From contig VWPU01017845.1 in the NCBI GenBank assembly GCA_013398955.1, forward strand, positions 1 through 64,000: 64,000 bases of DNA. The letters are read 5' to 3'. A model generated the notes under the pieces. That model was given only the letters and a program-made list of their open reading frames with translations, searched no databases and was not told where the DNA came from. Origin of the DNA: Callaeas wilsoni (lineage: Eukaryota > Chordata > Aves > Passeriformes > Callaeidae). Below, one piece after another: positions 27,606-38,100 of this stretch (positions are counted from its first letter, which is position 1; each line of letters opens with the position of its first letter). A program made the position numbers and the translations under genes.

Positions 27606-27890
27606 CATAGAATCATAGAACAGTTTGGGTTGGAAGATCACCCAGTTCAAAACCACTGCCAAGAGCAAGGACACCTTCCACTAGCCCAGGCTGCTCAGAG
27701 CTTCATCCAGCCTGGCCCTGAACACTTCCAGGGACGGGGCATCCACAGCGTCTCTGGGCAACCTGTGCCAGTGCCTCACCAGCCTCACAGTAAAGAATTT
27801 CTTTGGCATATCTAGCCTAAATTTCCTCTCTTTCAATTTGAACCCATTACTCCTTGTCCTTTAACTACAGTTCCTGAAGTTCCATCTGAC
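27606..27890 (-). mobile_element. CR1 LINE fragment, 3' end with intact tail
   Basis: The + strand reads CATAGAATCATAGAACAGTT, GGACACCTTCCACTAGCCCA, GGGACGGGGCATCCACAGCG, CCTGTGCCAGTGCCTCACCA and a reversed ORF2 end (AGTAAAGAATTTCTTTGGCA). It is the same type as the + strand copy at 15139-15625, in opposite orientation. Confidence 0.92.
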
Positions 27891-30800
27891 GAATACCCAG
27901 AAAGAGCCCTCAGTATGAAATAATTTTAAAAATTAACATGGGGAGATTCCTCCGAGAAGTCATCCAGGCTGCACTTAAGTCTGTTGATTTTGCTTGCCCT
28001 CTTCTGAGTGAGTCTATGGTTTGGGACTACAAGAACAGTCTAGAGAACCCTATATGCTTGTTCAGGTTCCAGCTGGACAGTGGACCAAGCAAATATCCTA
28101 CACTTCTCCTCCTCCTCTGAGGAATTCTGGATGAGACTCAATGAAAACAGCATTCAAACACCAATCGCTGGACTGGAGCCAGTCCAGACTGCTACCTCTC
28201 TGTCACTGTTGCTGCAGCCTGTGGGACTGGGCAGATGGTGTCAGTGCCAGGAAATGTATGGCACAAAAACCTCTGTAGACACAGCCTGAATATCTTGCTC
28301 ATTGAGTTAATGACTGGAAGCCAAACTAGATTTCCCCCTCTAACCCCTACCCATACCATTTTCAGGTTCAATCAGAGTCAAGATTGCTGCTTCTACAGAT
28401 TTTAACCCTGAACTATGTTCCAAACAGCTTCAGTAGATGGCATGGCCTCTGTCTTGCTGGGTGCTGAAAGCTCTGCAAAGTAGGGCTTGGTCTTCTTCAA
28501 GAGGGTGCAGCTCTCACTCTGCAAAAATCATTATCAAGTCCTTGTAGAGACAGTAAGTGCTGAAGGTGGTCAGTGGAGGTGAGTCACGGTGGGTACAATA
28601 CTTCCACCAAAACAAATATTGGAGAAAACCAGGAGGAAAAGGTGAACATTATCTGTCTTTTAACAGTTTTATCAGAGGCAATGGCTGCTTTCAATTTTTG
28701 TCAAACTGCATTAGTATTTTATGAGAAATCAAGATCTGAGTATTTAGAAGCTGGAAAAATTAACTGTGCTACTGGAAACAATGCTGATATAGTTATTTTA
28801 TTATTATTGAGCTTTGAAAAGTAACTGAATGAGAGTCCAATCCTTTGGGCAATCTTTCAAGACAAGCTTTGTTATAAAGAAATTATTTAAATTTTATTTG
28901 GCATTGCCTTTATAAAGTTAGGGAAAGTCTTGGTGATGAAGTACAGTTACTGCACACAAATACAATAAGGAATGCCTCTCTAGCTTGTCAGGCTGTCTCC
29001 CCAATTGCCAGGGGCCTCAATCTTCGCAGGAGAATTACCCTTGGAAAGCAAATCCAGTTTCCCTGATCTCAGGGTCACTAAAGTAAGCTAGTCCTTTGGC
29101 CAGAGAAATGTTATTTCAAGATCTCCATCTAGGAAGGAGATACAGCCATGGGGAATGGGGCAGTTGGGGAATGGGGCCCTGTATTCCGGGAGTCTCATGT
29201 TTGACTGTCTTGGCACATTTTCAGTTATCTGGGGAAAATGTGTTTCATTTCATTCCAGCCAAAACCAGGCAGCATGGAAGAAGAAGCTGTAGGAGGGTTC
29301 TTCACAAGCTTGAGGTGACCTGAGAGCAGCCAGGTGTTTCAGTGAACGCTACCTGCGGCCGGCACAGCAGCATCTGATCAAAGGTTTTCCTCGCCAGCAG
29401 TGATGACTCACATGAATTATCTTTCCTCTTTGTGTACTGTCTAGTGTTTACTCATTACGGTTCTATATTGGTTTTTGTTTCTTGCTAGAAAATGAAAAAC
29501 ATTATTGCCATGTTTCCCTTCAGTTTAGGATTTTTAACCTTTTCTTGGTGCAGGGCTTCACAAACAGAAAAATCTGAAATTCTTTGGGCTCTTCACCTCT
29601 TAGATGGTATTTCTCGAGGGTCCTCGACTTTTTCAGTGTGGATTTTTTCTAAAACTGCCCTGCCCAGTTACTACCCTGTTATCCTTAACTTTGTAAAAAG
29701 CCATGCAAAGAAGTTTTATTTTTCTCTTCATTGTTTATGTGCACTTATGCTACAGAAAACAGGAACATCTGTTAGCCGTGGAAGTGGTGTGTATGATTGA
29801 TTCATCATCGCAGCTCCTCTAAAAAGTAATTCTGTACATTTGCTTGGCAAGACAGACTGCCAGACTGTCAGTCTGTTCTCACTCTCTCCGTTGGGTTTGT
29901 CCGAGTACTTGAGTGACAGTAGCAGGGAACTCCAGAGTACCTACAAGATTTACCAAGGGAATTGGATATTTATCTCTGAAGGACAACTTAAAACTGAAAT
30001 ATATCATTACATTCATGATCACAGCTCAAAGCTGTTTAAAGAACTTCTCTCGAATAATGCAATACTACAGTCAGCACCCTTTTCTAAAATTTTATAATAT
30101 GGATATACAGTAAAAAAAAGGTTACCTACAGATAATTAAAAATCTTTTCTTTTTTCCTTACAAGAAAACAGCAAATTAAGAACAAAAACTTGGCAGAACA
30201 GTTTCATTTTAAAAAAAGTCACTTTGTATATGAGAAAAGTTTTAAACAAGAATACAACAACAGAGAGACACCTATATTAGATTGAAGTCAACCTTCCAGA
30301 GCCTTGCAAGACTTTTTGCTCTTCTAAGATTCAGTTCCTCTCACTGCCCTTTATTTGCCTGGGCAATCACACGAAGCCTCAAATTTAGCTGAACACTCCA
30401 GTTTTTATTAAGCATTTTGACTGTGCAAGATGAACCTTCATGAGTCACTGCAGTCATCTCCTCCTGCATTCTGCTCCCCCCGCTTCCGCACTGGCTGCCT
30501 CCAGGGGAGATCCTAAAGGAATGATGAGCTCAGCTCCGCCCGAGGAGCACTGCCCCAAGCTTGGCTCCCCTCTGGCCGTGATCCCAGCATTTTGCACAGG
30601 CATGACACACGAACCATCCCAGTGCAGGGATGGGATTCATACAACAGCAGGAGGTCACGGTCAGAGCTCCGTGCTGCAGTCCAAGCCTGGTAACTCATCA
30701 CAGGGGAGATCAAAAGATTAATGGATAATCAGCTTGCATTATTAACAATATAGTAAACAAAACGAACAGGAAAGATCAATCTCCCCCTTAACTTTTTATT

Positions 30801-31149
30801 TTTATTTCCTTACTTTTCCAGGCTAGGGTCATGGGAATGTGTCCTGCTGCAGCCTGACCTGACACTAACCATCAGTTTTGTTTAATAAGTAAAATGCAGA
30901 TGCTGTGGATCCATTGCATCTTACCTGGGTGATGTCTTTGGTTGTTTTCTCTTTAAACACCTTTCACAGCACACTAAACTTGGTTTTTCTTTTTGTATCA
31001 GTTGAATTCTTCAGAAAGAGATAATTTAAACTGTTGGTTAATGTAGACAACAGACATATCTTTCTCTGCCTCTTTCTCCTCCACTCATACATGGATTGTG
31101 GTGGGAATTTATAACTGAAATTTCATTAGGATAAATGAATTAAGATTTA
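27891..31149. other. Intergenic sequence without recognised genes
   Basis: The part at 27940-28130 may continue the decayed reversed CR1 (ORF2) but I cannot align it convincingly. The rest is AT-rich sequence with short unrelated open frames. Confidence 0.5.
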
Positions 31150-31211
31150 TAGTCGGACTCGATCACCTTAAAGCTCTTTTCCAACCAAAATCATTCTGTG
31201 ATTCTACGATA
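31150..31211 (+). mobile_element. CR1 LINE 3' terminal fragment
   Basis: The last ~60 bases of a CR1 read GGACTCGATCACCTTAAAGC, TTTTCCAACCAAAATCATTC and the tail TGTGATTCTACGAT. Nothing recognisable lies upstream, so the copy is extremely 5'-truncated. Confidence 0.82.
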
Positions 31212-31472
31212 AAGGAGGCTGTTATCGAGTTAGAGTACTACAAAACTGAAAAGCAGAATTTAATGATGTTCACAAACAAGAAAAAAACCTCATAATTAAA
31301 TTTAGTTAAACCTCATAACAAACATTTTACAAAGAAAAGCGACAAAGGAAGATTGAAGACAAGCAATTCAAACAAGCCATCCAAAATCTCACATGAGATG
31401 GCAGGAGACACAAGGATGTGTACTTGTTAATTTGTTAATCATTATTACAGGAAGGATTATCTTCATTTTAAC
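31212..31472. other. Spacer between converging CR1 ends
   Basis: About 260 bases of AT-rich sequence between a forward CR1 tail and a reversed CR1 tail. No gene is seen. Confidence 0.5.
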
Positions 31473-31760
31473 ATCATAGAATCGTGGAATATCCGGAGTT
31501 GGAAGGGACCCACACGGATCACCAAAATCCAGCTCCTGGCCCATCCACAAGAATCCCACCATGTGCCTGAGAGTGTTGTCCAAACGCTCCTTGAGCTCTG
31601 TCAGGCTTGGAGCCACGACCACTGCCCTGGGGAGCCTGTTCCAGAGCCCGACCTCCCTGACACAACGTTAGGCCATTCCCTCGGCTGCTGTCCCTGGCCA
31701 CCAGAGAGAGGAGAGCAGTGTCTGCCCCTGCACTGCTCTTCGTCAGGGAGTCAGGGAACT
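31473..31760 (-). mobile_element. CR1 LINE fragment, 3' end with intact tail
   Basis: The + strand reads ATCATAGAATCGTGGAATAT, GGAGTTGGAAGGGACCCACA, CATCCACAAGAATCCCACCA, GCTCTGTCAGGCTTGGAGCC and GCCATTCCCTCGGCTGCTGT. This is the reversed 3' region of the same CR1 type as the + strand copy that abuts the FUNDC1 island at 34355-34870. Confidence 0.92.
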
Positions 31761-34354
31761 TTCTACTGCGTTAGCAGTTCAGGTGGTGGCCCCTCTCTGC
31801 CAGGCAAGTTAGAAAGAGCTGGAGTAAGTCCTGGTGCAAGCTTTCACTCCTGCTCCAAAATCTATCTGGTGGCTGTTGCAGAAGGGTCATAACCTCCAAG
31901 AGTCAGAGTCTGGTACCTTCCCACAACAGCCCTTGCCCAGGATCTCGACTGACTTAGAACCTAAATCCATTCCCATAGCTGAGAAGACATTTCTCTGCCA
32001 TTTTCCAGCCAATTGAGCTTTGTATAACAGCACGTCCAGTCCAGTTTTTAGAAAGGAATCATCCATTCGCTCCAATACCTTTATTGCCAGTTTATTCTGA
32101 CTGCATTTAAAATCTATGGAGAACATAAGTTCCCCTCACAAGTAAGGCCTAGTGGAGATAGCCTCCAGTGTGTGTTGCCTTTAGTTTTTATAATTAATCA
32201 TGCAAGATGGTAAAAAATTCAACAATATATGTCCCAGTTTGGAATTCTGGTCAGCAGCACAAAGAAGCTGCTAGGATTAGTCATACAGGCATTTGAAGGT
32301 TGGGGGGCTCTCTTCTGCTTTTTGGGGTTTTTGGGTTGCTTATTGTGGAGTTTTTTAGTATTGGTAAGGTACGTGGGTGCCATGTATGTTCCCCTGCAAG
32401 CTGTGATGGCGAACCTGCTTGTCACAGGTGCAAGGACAGAGGGTGGCTGCACAGCCTGAACTTGTAGCCAGGGCTTACACAGCAAAGAGAGCAATTTTTC
32501 TGTGCAGTCCTTCTGATGCTACAGGAAAACATTTTGTTCCTGAAGAACCTTTAAGGGTGAAGCCAAAATGTGGCCTGAGTTTAAACTGTCTACCTTTCCT
32601 TGGAAAATCTGTCAGAATCTGCCATGAATAGCTTGAAGAAGGCATGAGTGTGCACGAGACTTGAACGGGCTCGGGGAATTTTCTACATCACAATGGGGCT
32701 GGTAAAAGCTCTCCCAGTTATTCTTGGTCTCTGGAGTCACGAGGTTTACTGTCTCTGCAGAGGTTGTGGATTTTGCTGGAAGCAAGAATAACCCTGATGG
32801 CATTTTCTGTGTGGGCATCAAGCCATTCCCACAGGCAGTGCCCGCAGATCCTGGGCAGACGCTGGGCTCATTCACAACACCCAGGAGAAGGCTGGGCTGA
32901 GCACCATGGCTGGGAGCACCAGGGCATCCTACACAGCTGGAACCCACTGGGAAATGTCTTGTGTTGGGCAAGGGGTGCATCTTGATCCCAGAACAGAGAT
33001 ACCACAAGCTCAAAACCTGCCAAAAGGGCTTTCCCTGGCTCTTTCCTAAACTCCTTCCTTGCCACTTGTCACATAACCCTGACTTGGCAAGAGGGTTGCA
33101 AAAAGAAGCAAACAGAAGTTGCATGTAGAACTCATTGCAGCTTCTACTGTTAATCTTTTAAAAGCGCTAATTATATAAACCTCCCTGTTCTGAAAGGAAA
33201 TTATTAGAATTGTTTGTACAGACATGGGGAAAGTCATGTGAGAAGTGCTGCTATTTTTAACTGATCATGGTTAAAAATAGGGAAGCCAAATATTGAGAAT
33301 TTGAGCAACAAAAGGTACAAAAACAGCCAGGCTCACACAGCCTGAGCAAAACTTTCTGGTCACCTCCCTTACCTTACCAGCATCTGACTGGGAAAAGTCA
33401 AAAAGCATTTTGTTACTGATTAGGAGGTGAATACCAAACCCCCCAATTTTATGCTTAAACAGGAAAACTCCGAAGACGCTCAGTGTTTGTCAAAACAAAT
33501 CATAAGAGACAAATCTGTGTTCCATACAGAAACAGATCTGTTGAAAATCATAAAGAAAGCAATATATTACTACTTCCGTCTGGCATGCTGTCACCTGCTT
33601 ATCACAATGGCAAATGGTTGTAATAAAAATCATGTAATAAGCAAAGGACCACTTTATACACTAACTTCAAGTTGTATATGCTAACTTCAGTTTCAGAGCT
33701 GAGTAAAGAAGGACCTTTTGTAGAAGATACGTTTTCCCCTTTTTTGGTATGTCTGTTAAGGCTAGTGTAATTAAGGGATTTAATTAAAACCTTAAATGCT
33801 TACTCCATAAAGATAGCTTTATGACATGGGGAAAAGTGGATTTTTTTCCATTATAATTGCCTGTCTTGTGTATTGGCAGTATAAGAGTCCAAGTGAGAGG
33901 CTGTAAACACTTTTAAATAATTTGTTTTCAATTTTATTATTTATAAATGATGTTCTTTGATGCGTTCTTGATTCATATTGCGACAACACTCCTGAAGCTG
34001 CACTTACTGTGTCAGCCACCTCCATGTTATGGCTGCACACAATAAAAAAAAGTAACAAACTATAATTATGTGGCTTTTAGCCCATTGAAACCCCACCAAC
34101 GCATTAAAGGCAGGAGCACACTAAGGCTCAAATTTAATTTTTTTCCAATGTTTCACAGCTCCCGTTGGCTTTAACCTTTGTACTTTGAGGGGCCTTCTGT
34201 TTGGTTTTTTTTCTGGCTATTAATTTTTATGGCGCTCATGGCTCGTAGCTGCTGTCCAGCCATGCCTGCAGCCACCGCTCTGCTCCTCACGCACAGATGG
34301 AGATATTGGGAAGGTTTTGGCCTTCTTACCCCCATCACTGGGGTCAATGGGGCC
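31761..34354. other. Intergenic sequence without recognised genes
   Basis: AT-rich sequence with short, unsupported open frames on both strands, for example at 32612-33124 minus. It includes a G/T-rich low-complexity tract at about 32300-32350. Confidence 0.5.
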
Positions 34355-34870
34355 CTCATGGCACAGGCTTGAATATTGTGTGCAGTTTTGGGCACTGTAA
34401 TGTAAGGAAGACATTGAACTATTGGAAAGCGCCCAAAATAGGGCGATGAAGATGGTGAAGGCCTTGAGGGGGAGCCGTGTGAGGAGCAGCTAAGGGCACT
34501 TGGTCTGTTCAGCCTGGAGGAGACTGAGGGGACACCTCAGTGCAGTTACAACTTCCTTGTGAGGGGAAGAGGAGGGGCAGGCACTGATCTCTGCTCTGTG
34601 GGGACAGTGACAGGAGCCGAGGGAATGGCCTGAGGTTGTGTCAGGGGAGCTTTAGGTTGGACACTAGAAAAAGGTTCTTCCCCCAGAGGGTGGCTGGGCA
34701 CTGAACAGGCTCCCCAGGACACTGGTCACAGCACCAAGCCCGACAGAGCTCAAGAAGCGTTTGGATAACACTCTCAGGCACATGGCGCGGTTCTTGCGGT
34801 GTCCTGCGCAGGGCAGGGAGCTGGACTCGACGATCCTTGTGAGCCCCTTGCAGTTCAGGCTATTCCACGC
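34355..34870 (+). mobile_element. CR1 LINE, 3' half kilobase, next to the FUNDC1 promoter
   Basis: It contains ORF2 C-terminal remnants (GGTCTGTTCAGCCTGGAGGA, then TTTAGGTTGGACACTAGAAA). These are followed by GAACAGGCTCCCCAGGACAC, AACACTCTCAGGCACATGGC, GGAGCTGGACTCGACGATCC and a modified end (CAGTTCAGGCTATTCCACG) that corresponds to the CR1 terminus. The usual terminal ATTCTATG units are missing. In their place the last ~30 bases become part of a 59-bp tandem repeat. Confidence 0.92.
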
Positions 34871-34998
34871 GGCCCAAACACGGAGCCCATGATCCCTATA
34901 AGCCCCTTGCAGTTCAGGCTATTCCACGCTGCCCAAACACGGAGCCCATGATCCCTATAAGCCCCTTGCAGTTCAGGCTATTCCACGCTGCCCAAAGG
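34832..34998 (+). repeat. 59-bp tandem repeat, about 2.7 copies, seeded by a CR1 3' end
   Basis: AGCCCCTTGCAGTTCAGGCT recurs at 34842, 34901 and 34960, exactly 59 bases apart each time. The unit runs through CTATTCCACG, GCCCAAACACGGAGCCCATG and ATCCCTATA. The copies starting at 34872 and 34931 are nearly identical. The first copy merges with the CR1 3' end and the last ends at GCCCAAAGGCGG, where the FUNDC1 CpG island begins. Confidence 0.95.
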
Positions 34999-35057
34999 CG
35001 GAGGTCCCGCCCCGTCCCCTCAGGTCTCCCCTCAGGGACACCCCCGGGGGGCGGGAG

Positions 35058-35067
35058 GCGCATGCGC
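35058..35067. promoter_or_regulatory. NRF1 binding palindrome
   Basis: The sequence is exactly GCGCATGCGC, the core NRF1 palindrome, about 100 bp upstream of the FUNDC1 start codon. NRF1 controls nuclear-encoded mitochondrial genes, and in mammals a PGC-1alpha/NRF1 link to FUNDC1 transcription has been reported. Site identity is seen directly; its use in this bird is inferred. Confidence 0.75.
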
Positions 35068-35162
35068 GGAGCGGCCGCGAGGGGGCGGCACCGCAGCGGG
35101 GCGGGGCGCGAGCGGCCGCTGGGGGCGCAGCGGGGAGGCCGCGCGCCGCCTCAGCACCGGCC

Positions 35163-35173
35163 AACATGGCGGC
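35163..35173 (+). promoter_or_regulatory. YY1-type site overlapping the FUNDC1 start codon
   Basis: AACATGGCGGC matches the YY1 consensus AANATGGCGGC and spans the initiator ATG. YY1 sites of this form are typical just downstream of start sites in TATA-less housekeeping promoters, so transcription may start within a few tens of bases upstream. Confidence 0.55.
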
Positions 35174-35196
35174 GCGGCGGCCCCGCTCCGCCTCAG
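35166..35196 (+). CDS. FUNDC1: FUNDC1 coding exon 1
   Basis: This exon carries 31 coding bases for [10 protein letters not shown] plus the first base of a Glu codon. It is followed by the donor GTCAGT at 35197. The human protein begins with a similarly short exon of different sequence (MATRNPPPQ), so this is the variable part of the protein. The start context CCAACATGG is strong. The 5' UTR is not delimited but should lie within about 34995-35165. Confidence 0.9.
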
Positions 35197-38100
35197 GTCA
35201 GTGCTGGCCCCTTCCTGATGGGAGCGGGGAGGAGGCGGCGCGGCGGGTGCCCTCCCTTCCTCTCGGGCCGGCGGGCAGCCCCCTCCCGCTGCCCGCGCTC
35301 CGTTCCGGGGACGGGAAGGGATGGCCCGGGCTCTGCGCCTCCCCAATCTGTGCGTGTCCCCCCTCCACCGCGCGGCCCGGCGCATCGGCCGCGGCACCCC
35401 TGGCATCACCCGGGCTAAAGCTCCTTGCCGGGATTTAACCACCGAAACCCCTTCTAGCCAGGCCCGCAGACAGAATGAGTGCTGGCTGAGCCCTCACGGA
35501 GCCTGCGGCCGCCCAGCCGGAGGTGCCGGGAGGATGCGGGACGGGAACGAGGAGCCTCCAGCCCCCATGGCCGCCGCATCCTTCACCGTGCGCGGCTTTA
35601 AGGGCATCGCTGTGGCCTCGTCGTGCGGCGCCTTTCGGCACTGGCACAGTTCGGTGTGCTTGGGGAATGTCCAGAACATCATAAGCCGCATGCAGGGAGT
35701 ATTTTTCATCAGTAGAAAATGCTCTGGCAGTGTTACTTGCCACAAAACATGTTATACTTGTGTACACGAGTTTTGGTTTAAATAACAATAATTTAAGGGC
35801 AAAATTAATGGAACTGTTTATGACAGTGTTTTCATATTCTTGTCCATCTAAAGAAGTGAAACAGATTGTCCTCAATATCTCAAAGAAAGAAGGAGCATTC
35901 AATAACAACTTTTTAGCGTTAGGGATTTTGTTATTTATGCTTTAGTGCTCAAGAACACTTAGGTTGTAGTAAAGGGAGATAATGCACACCTACATGGGTA
36001 CTTCTTGCAGTCTTTGAAGTTTTTGCCCATACTGCTAGTGCAAGTTAAAAAGCTGCCAAAATTCCTAATAAAATGTTTTTGTCTTACTTTATAATTCTAG
36101 GTCATAATTTAACTGCTCCTCTTTTCTGGAATGTCCCACCAGCATTGCTGAATTTAGGTTTAACCTCAAATATATTTAAACAAAGTGGACGTCAGTTCAT
36201 GTGTGTATGTCACAGAATGTGATATACTTTTAAAATTCTTTTCTTTAAATATTGAAACCCATCTCTTTCCTCTGACATTTGAGTACACATGGTGCTGAGG
36301 ATCTCCGATTTAAGTTGTAGGATGCCTGTTTTGAAAACATGGACAGAATTGTCCTGCAAACATGGAACTTAATTAAAGTCCCAGCATCATCTGTTTCACT
36401 TGTGGAAAAGGAACAGAAGTGGCTTCTTGGCTTAGTGGCAAATGCTGATGTCTGATCCTCTGAGGAGAGCACTGGGCCAGGAGTTCTTAATCTTCTCAAA
36501 TGTTGGTCTATCCCCTTGGTTTTTGTTTTGGGGTTTTTTTGTTTGTTTGTGTTGAACAAACTAACTGTAGTTTCATCTGATGCCTCTTGATTCCTGCACT
36601 TGAACAGGTAGGGGATTCTTGTTCACCTTTGTAGTGCCAGTCATGGATTTTATGGATTATACCACCCCTAGAGCCTTCCACTCCTTACCTTGATTATGGC
36701 ATATAATCCCAAAATCCTTCTTTCTGTGAGCTGCTGGACCGTAGGTGGCTTGTATGTTACATTTTGAACCATTGGATTACCCCGTTAGTGCCCAACTGGG
36801 CCTGGGGTTTTCACATAAATTGTTAACTTACTGTATAACTGAGAAAATAGCTTTTTAAAATTGCTTTTCCTTTTTCAGAGCACGACAGCGACGATGATTC
36901 CTACGAAGTGCTGGATTTAACAGAATATGCGCGGCGTCACCATTGGTGGAATCGTGTGTTTGGCCGCAGTTCAGGACCAATTGTAGAAAAATACTCCGTA
37001 GCCACGCAGATTGTGATGGGAGGTGTGACTGGCTGGTGAGGGAGCTTCCCTTTCCATAACTGACCTAGACCTTTTACTGAGTTAGAAGATCCTTTTCCAA
37101 GGGTATTCGAAGCAGATAAATATATTTTTAATGGGATTTCCTTTAGCATTGATCAAGATGATTCATGTGTGAACAATTTTAGCTTATTACTCTGACTCAT
37201 CAGTATGAAGTGTTTTTTAATATTGGTGAAACACCAGTTATCCAAGGGAACTCATACCAGTTACTGTGGAAAGGATTTGGGAAAGTGTCAGAGCTCTAAA
37301 ATTACAAGAAATAAATGGAAAGTTACTGCATATAGCTTTTATTTGTATGGAAAAGCTTATTTCCTTACTAGTCTGGATTTAGAAACTTGGTTATATTATG
37401 GCTTAGACATACTTTACAGGTAAAAGAAATGAAAGGAAAAAAAAAAGGATGGCAAAATATACTTTGAATTAAGAGCCCCGTTTTAAGGAGACTGTTTTTT
37501 CCTCTAAATTGAGGTGCAGCCATGTGAGCAAATTCACAGTCTGCTCTGATGTTAACTGAAGAGAGATACTATAGCCTAGTTATACTAGAATAATTCATGC
37601 TGAAAGCTAGACAGTAAAGATGAGAACTTAAACTGGAAAATGTGGTCACAGCCTGAGCAGCTGTGTCAAGGTATTTGTTATTTGTCAGAGGTATTTGAAT
37701 GGTATTTGTCTATTTCAGTACGCAGAAAAACTGTAAATTCGTTGAAAAACACCATTATGGTAGCACAGTGAATTTTAAAGAGGGATTATGCAAGAACTGG
37801 AAGATGAAATAGAGGAAAAATGAAATTGTTATACCCAGGCTCAGTACAACTTTGAGGAGTGGAGGTTTGGCTTTCAGTCTGAGTTTTTTATTTGCTTCTG
37901 TAGCCTTAAAATTATTTTTAAAAGTCAGATGTGTACATGTAAACTCGGAGCTTTCTAGGGAATAGTTCACCTGGCATCCATAAAAACTGGCTTATTGAGT
38001 GATCTGGAAAGTGCAGATTTCAGTATCTGTAGATGCACATATCTCTGTGTGCCTACTGATGTATATAAATAAGAATTCACTATTCATATGCGGGGGGGGG

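Larger units (their letters stand above)
34995..35650 (+). promoter_or_regulatory. FUNDC1: CpG-island promoter of FUNDC1
   Basis: This stretch is strongly GC- and CpG-rich between AT-rich flanks, and it contains the ATG of exon 1 and the start of intron 1. Visible elements are a GC box at about 35006-35014, a perfect GCGCATGCGC palindrome at 35058-35067, a GGGGCGGGG-type box near 35098, and AACATGGCGGC over the start codon. No TATA box is seen, which fits a housekeeping-type gene. The left edge is immediately bordered by a CR1-derived tandem repeat. Confidence 0.85.

Noticed and set aside
34948..35785. Open frames across the FUNDC1 island, including a 154-codon frame at 35321-35785
   Set aside because: They lie in the promoter and intron 1, are not in the FUNDC1 frame, and have low-complexity composition typical of CpG islands.
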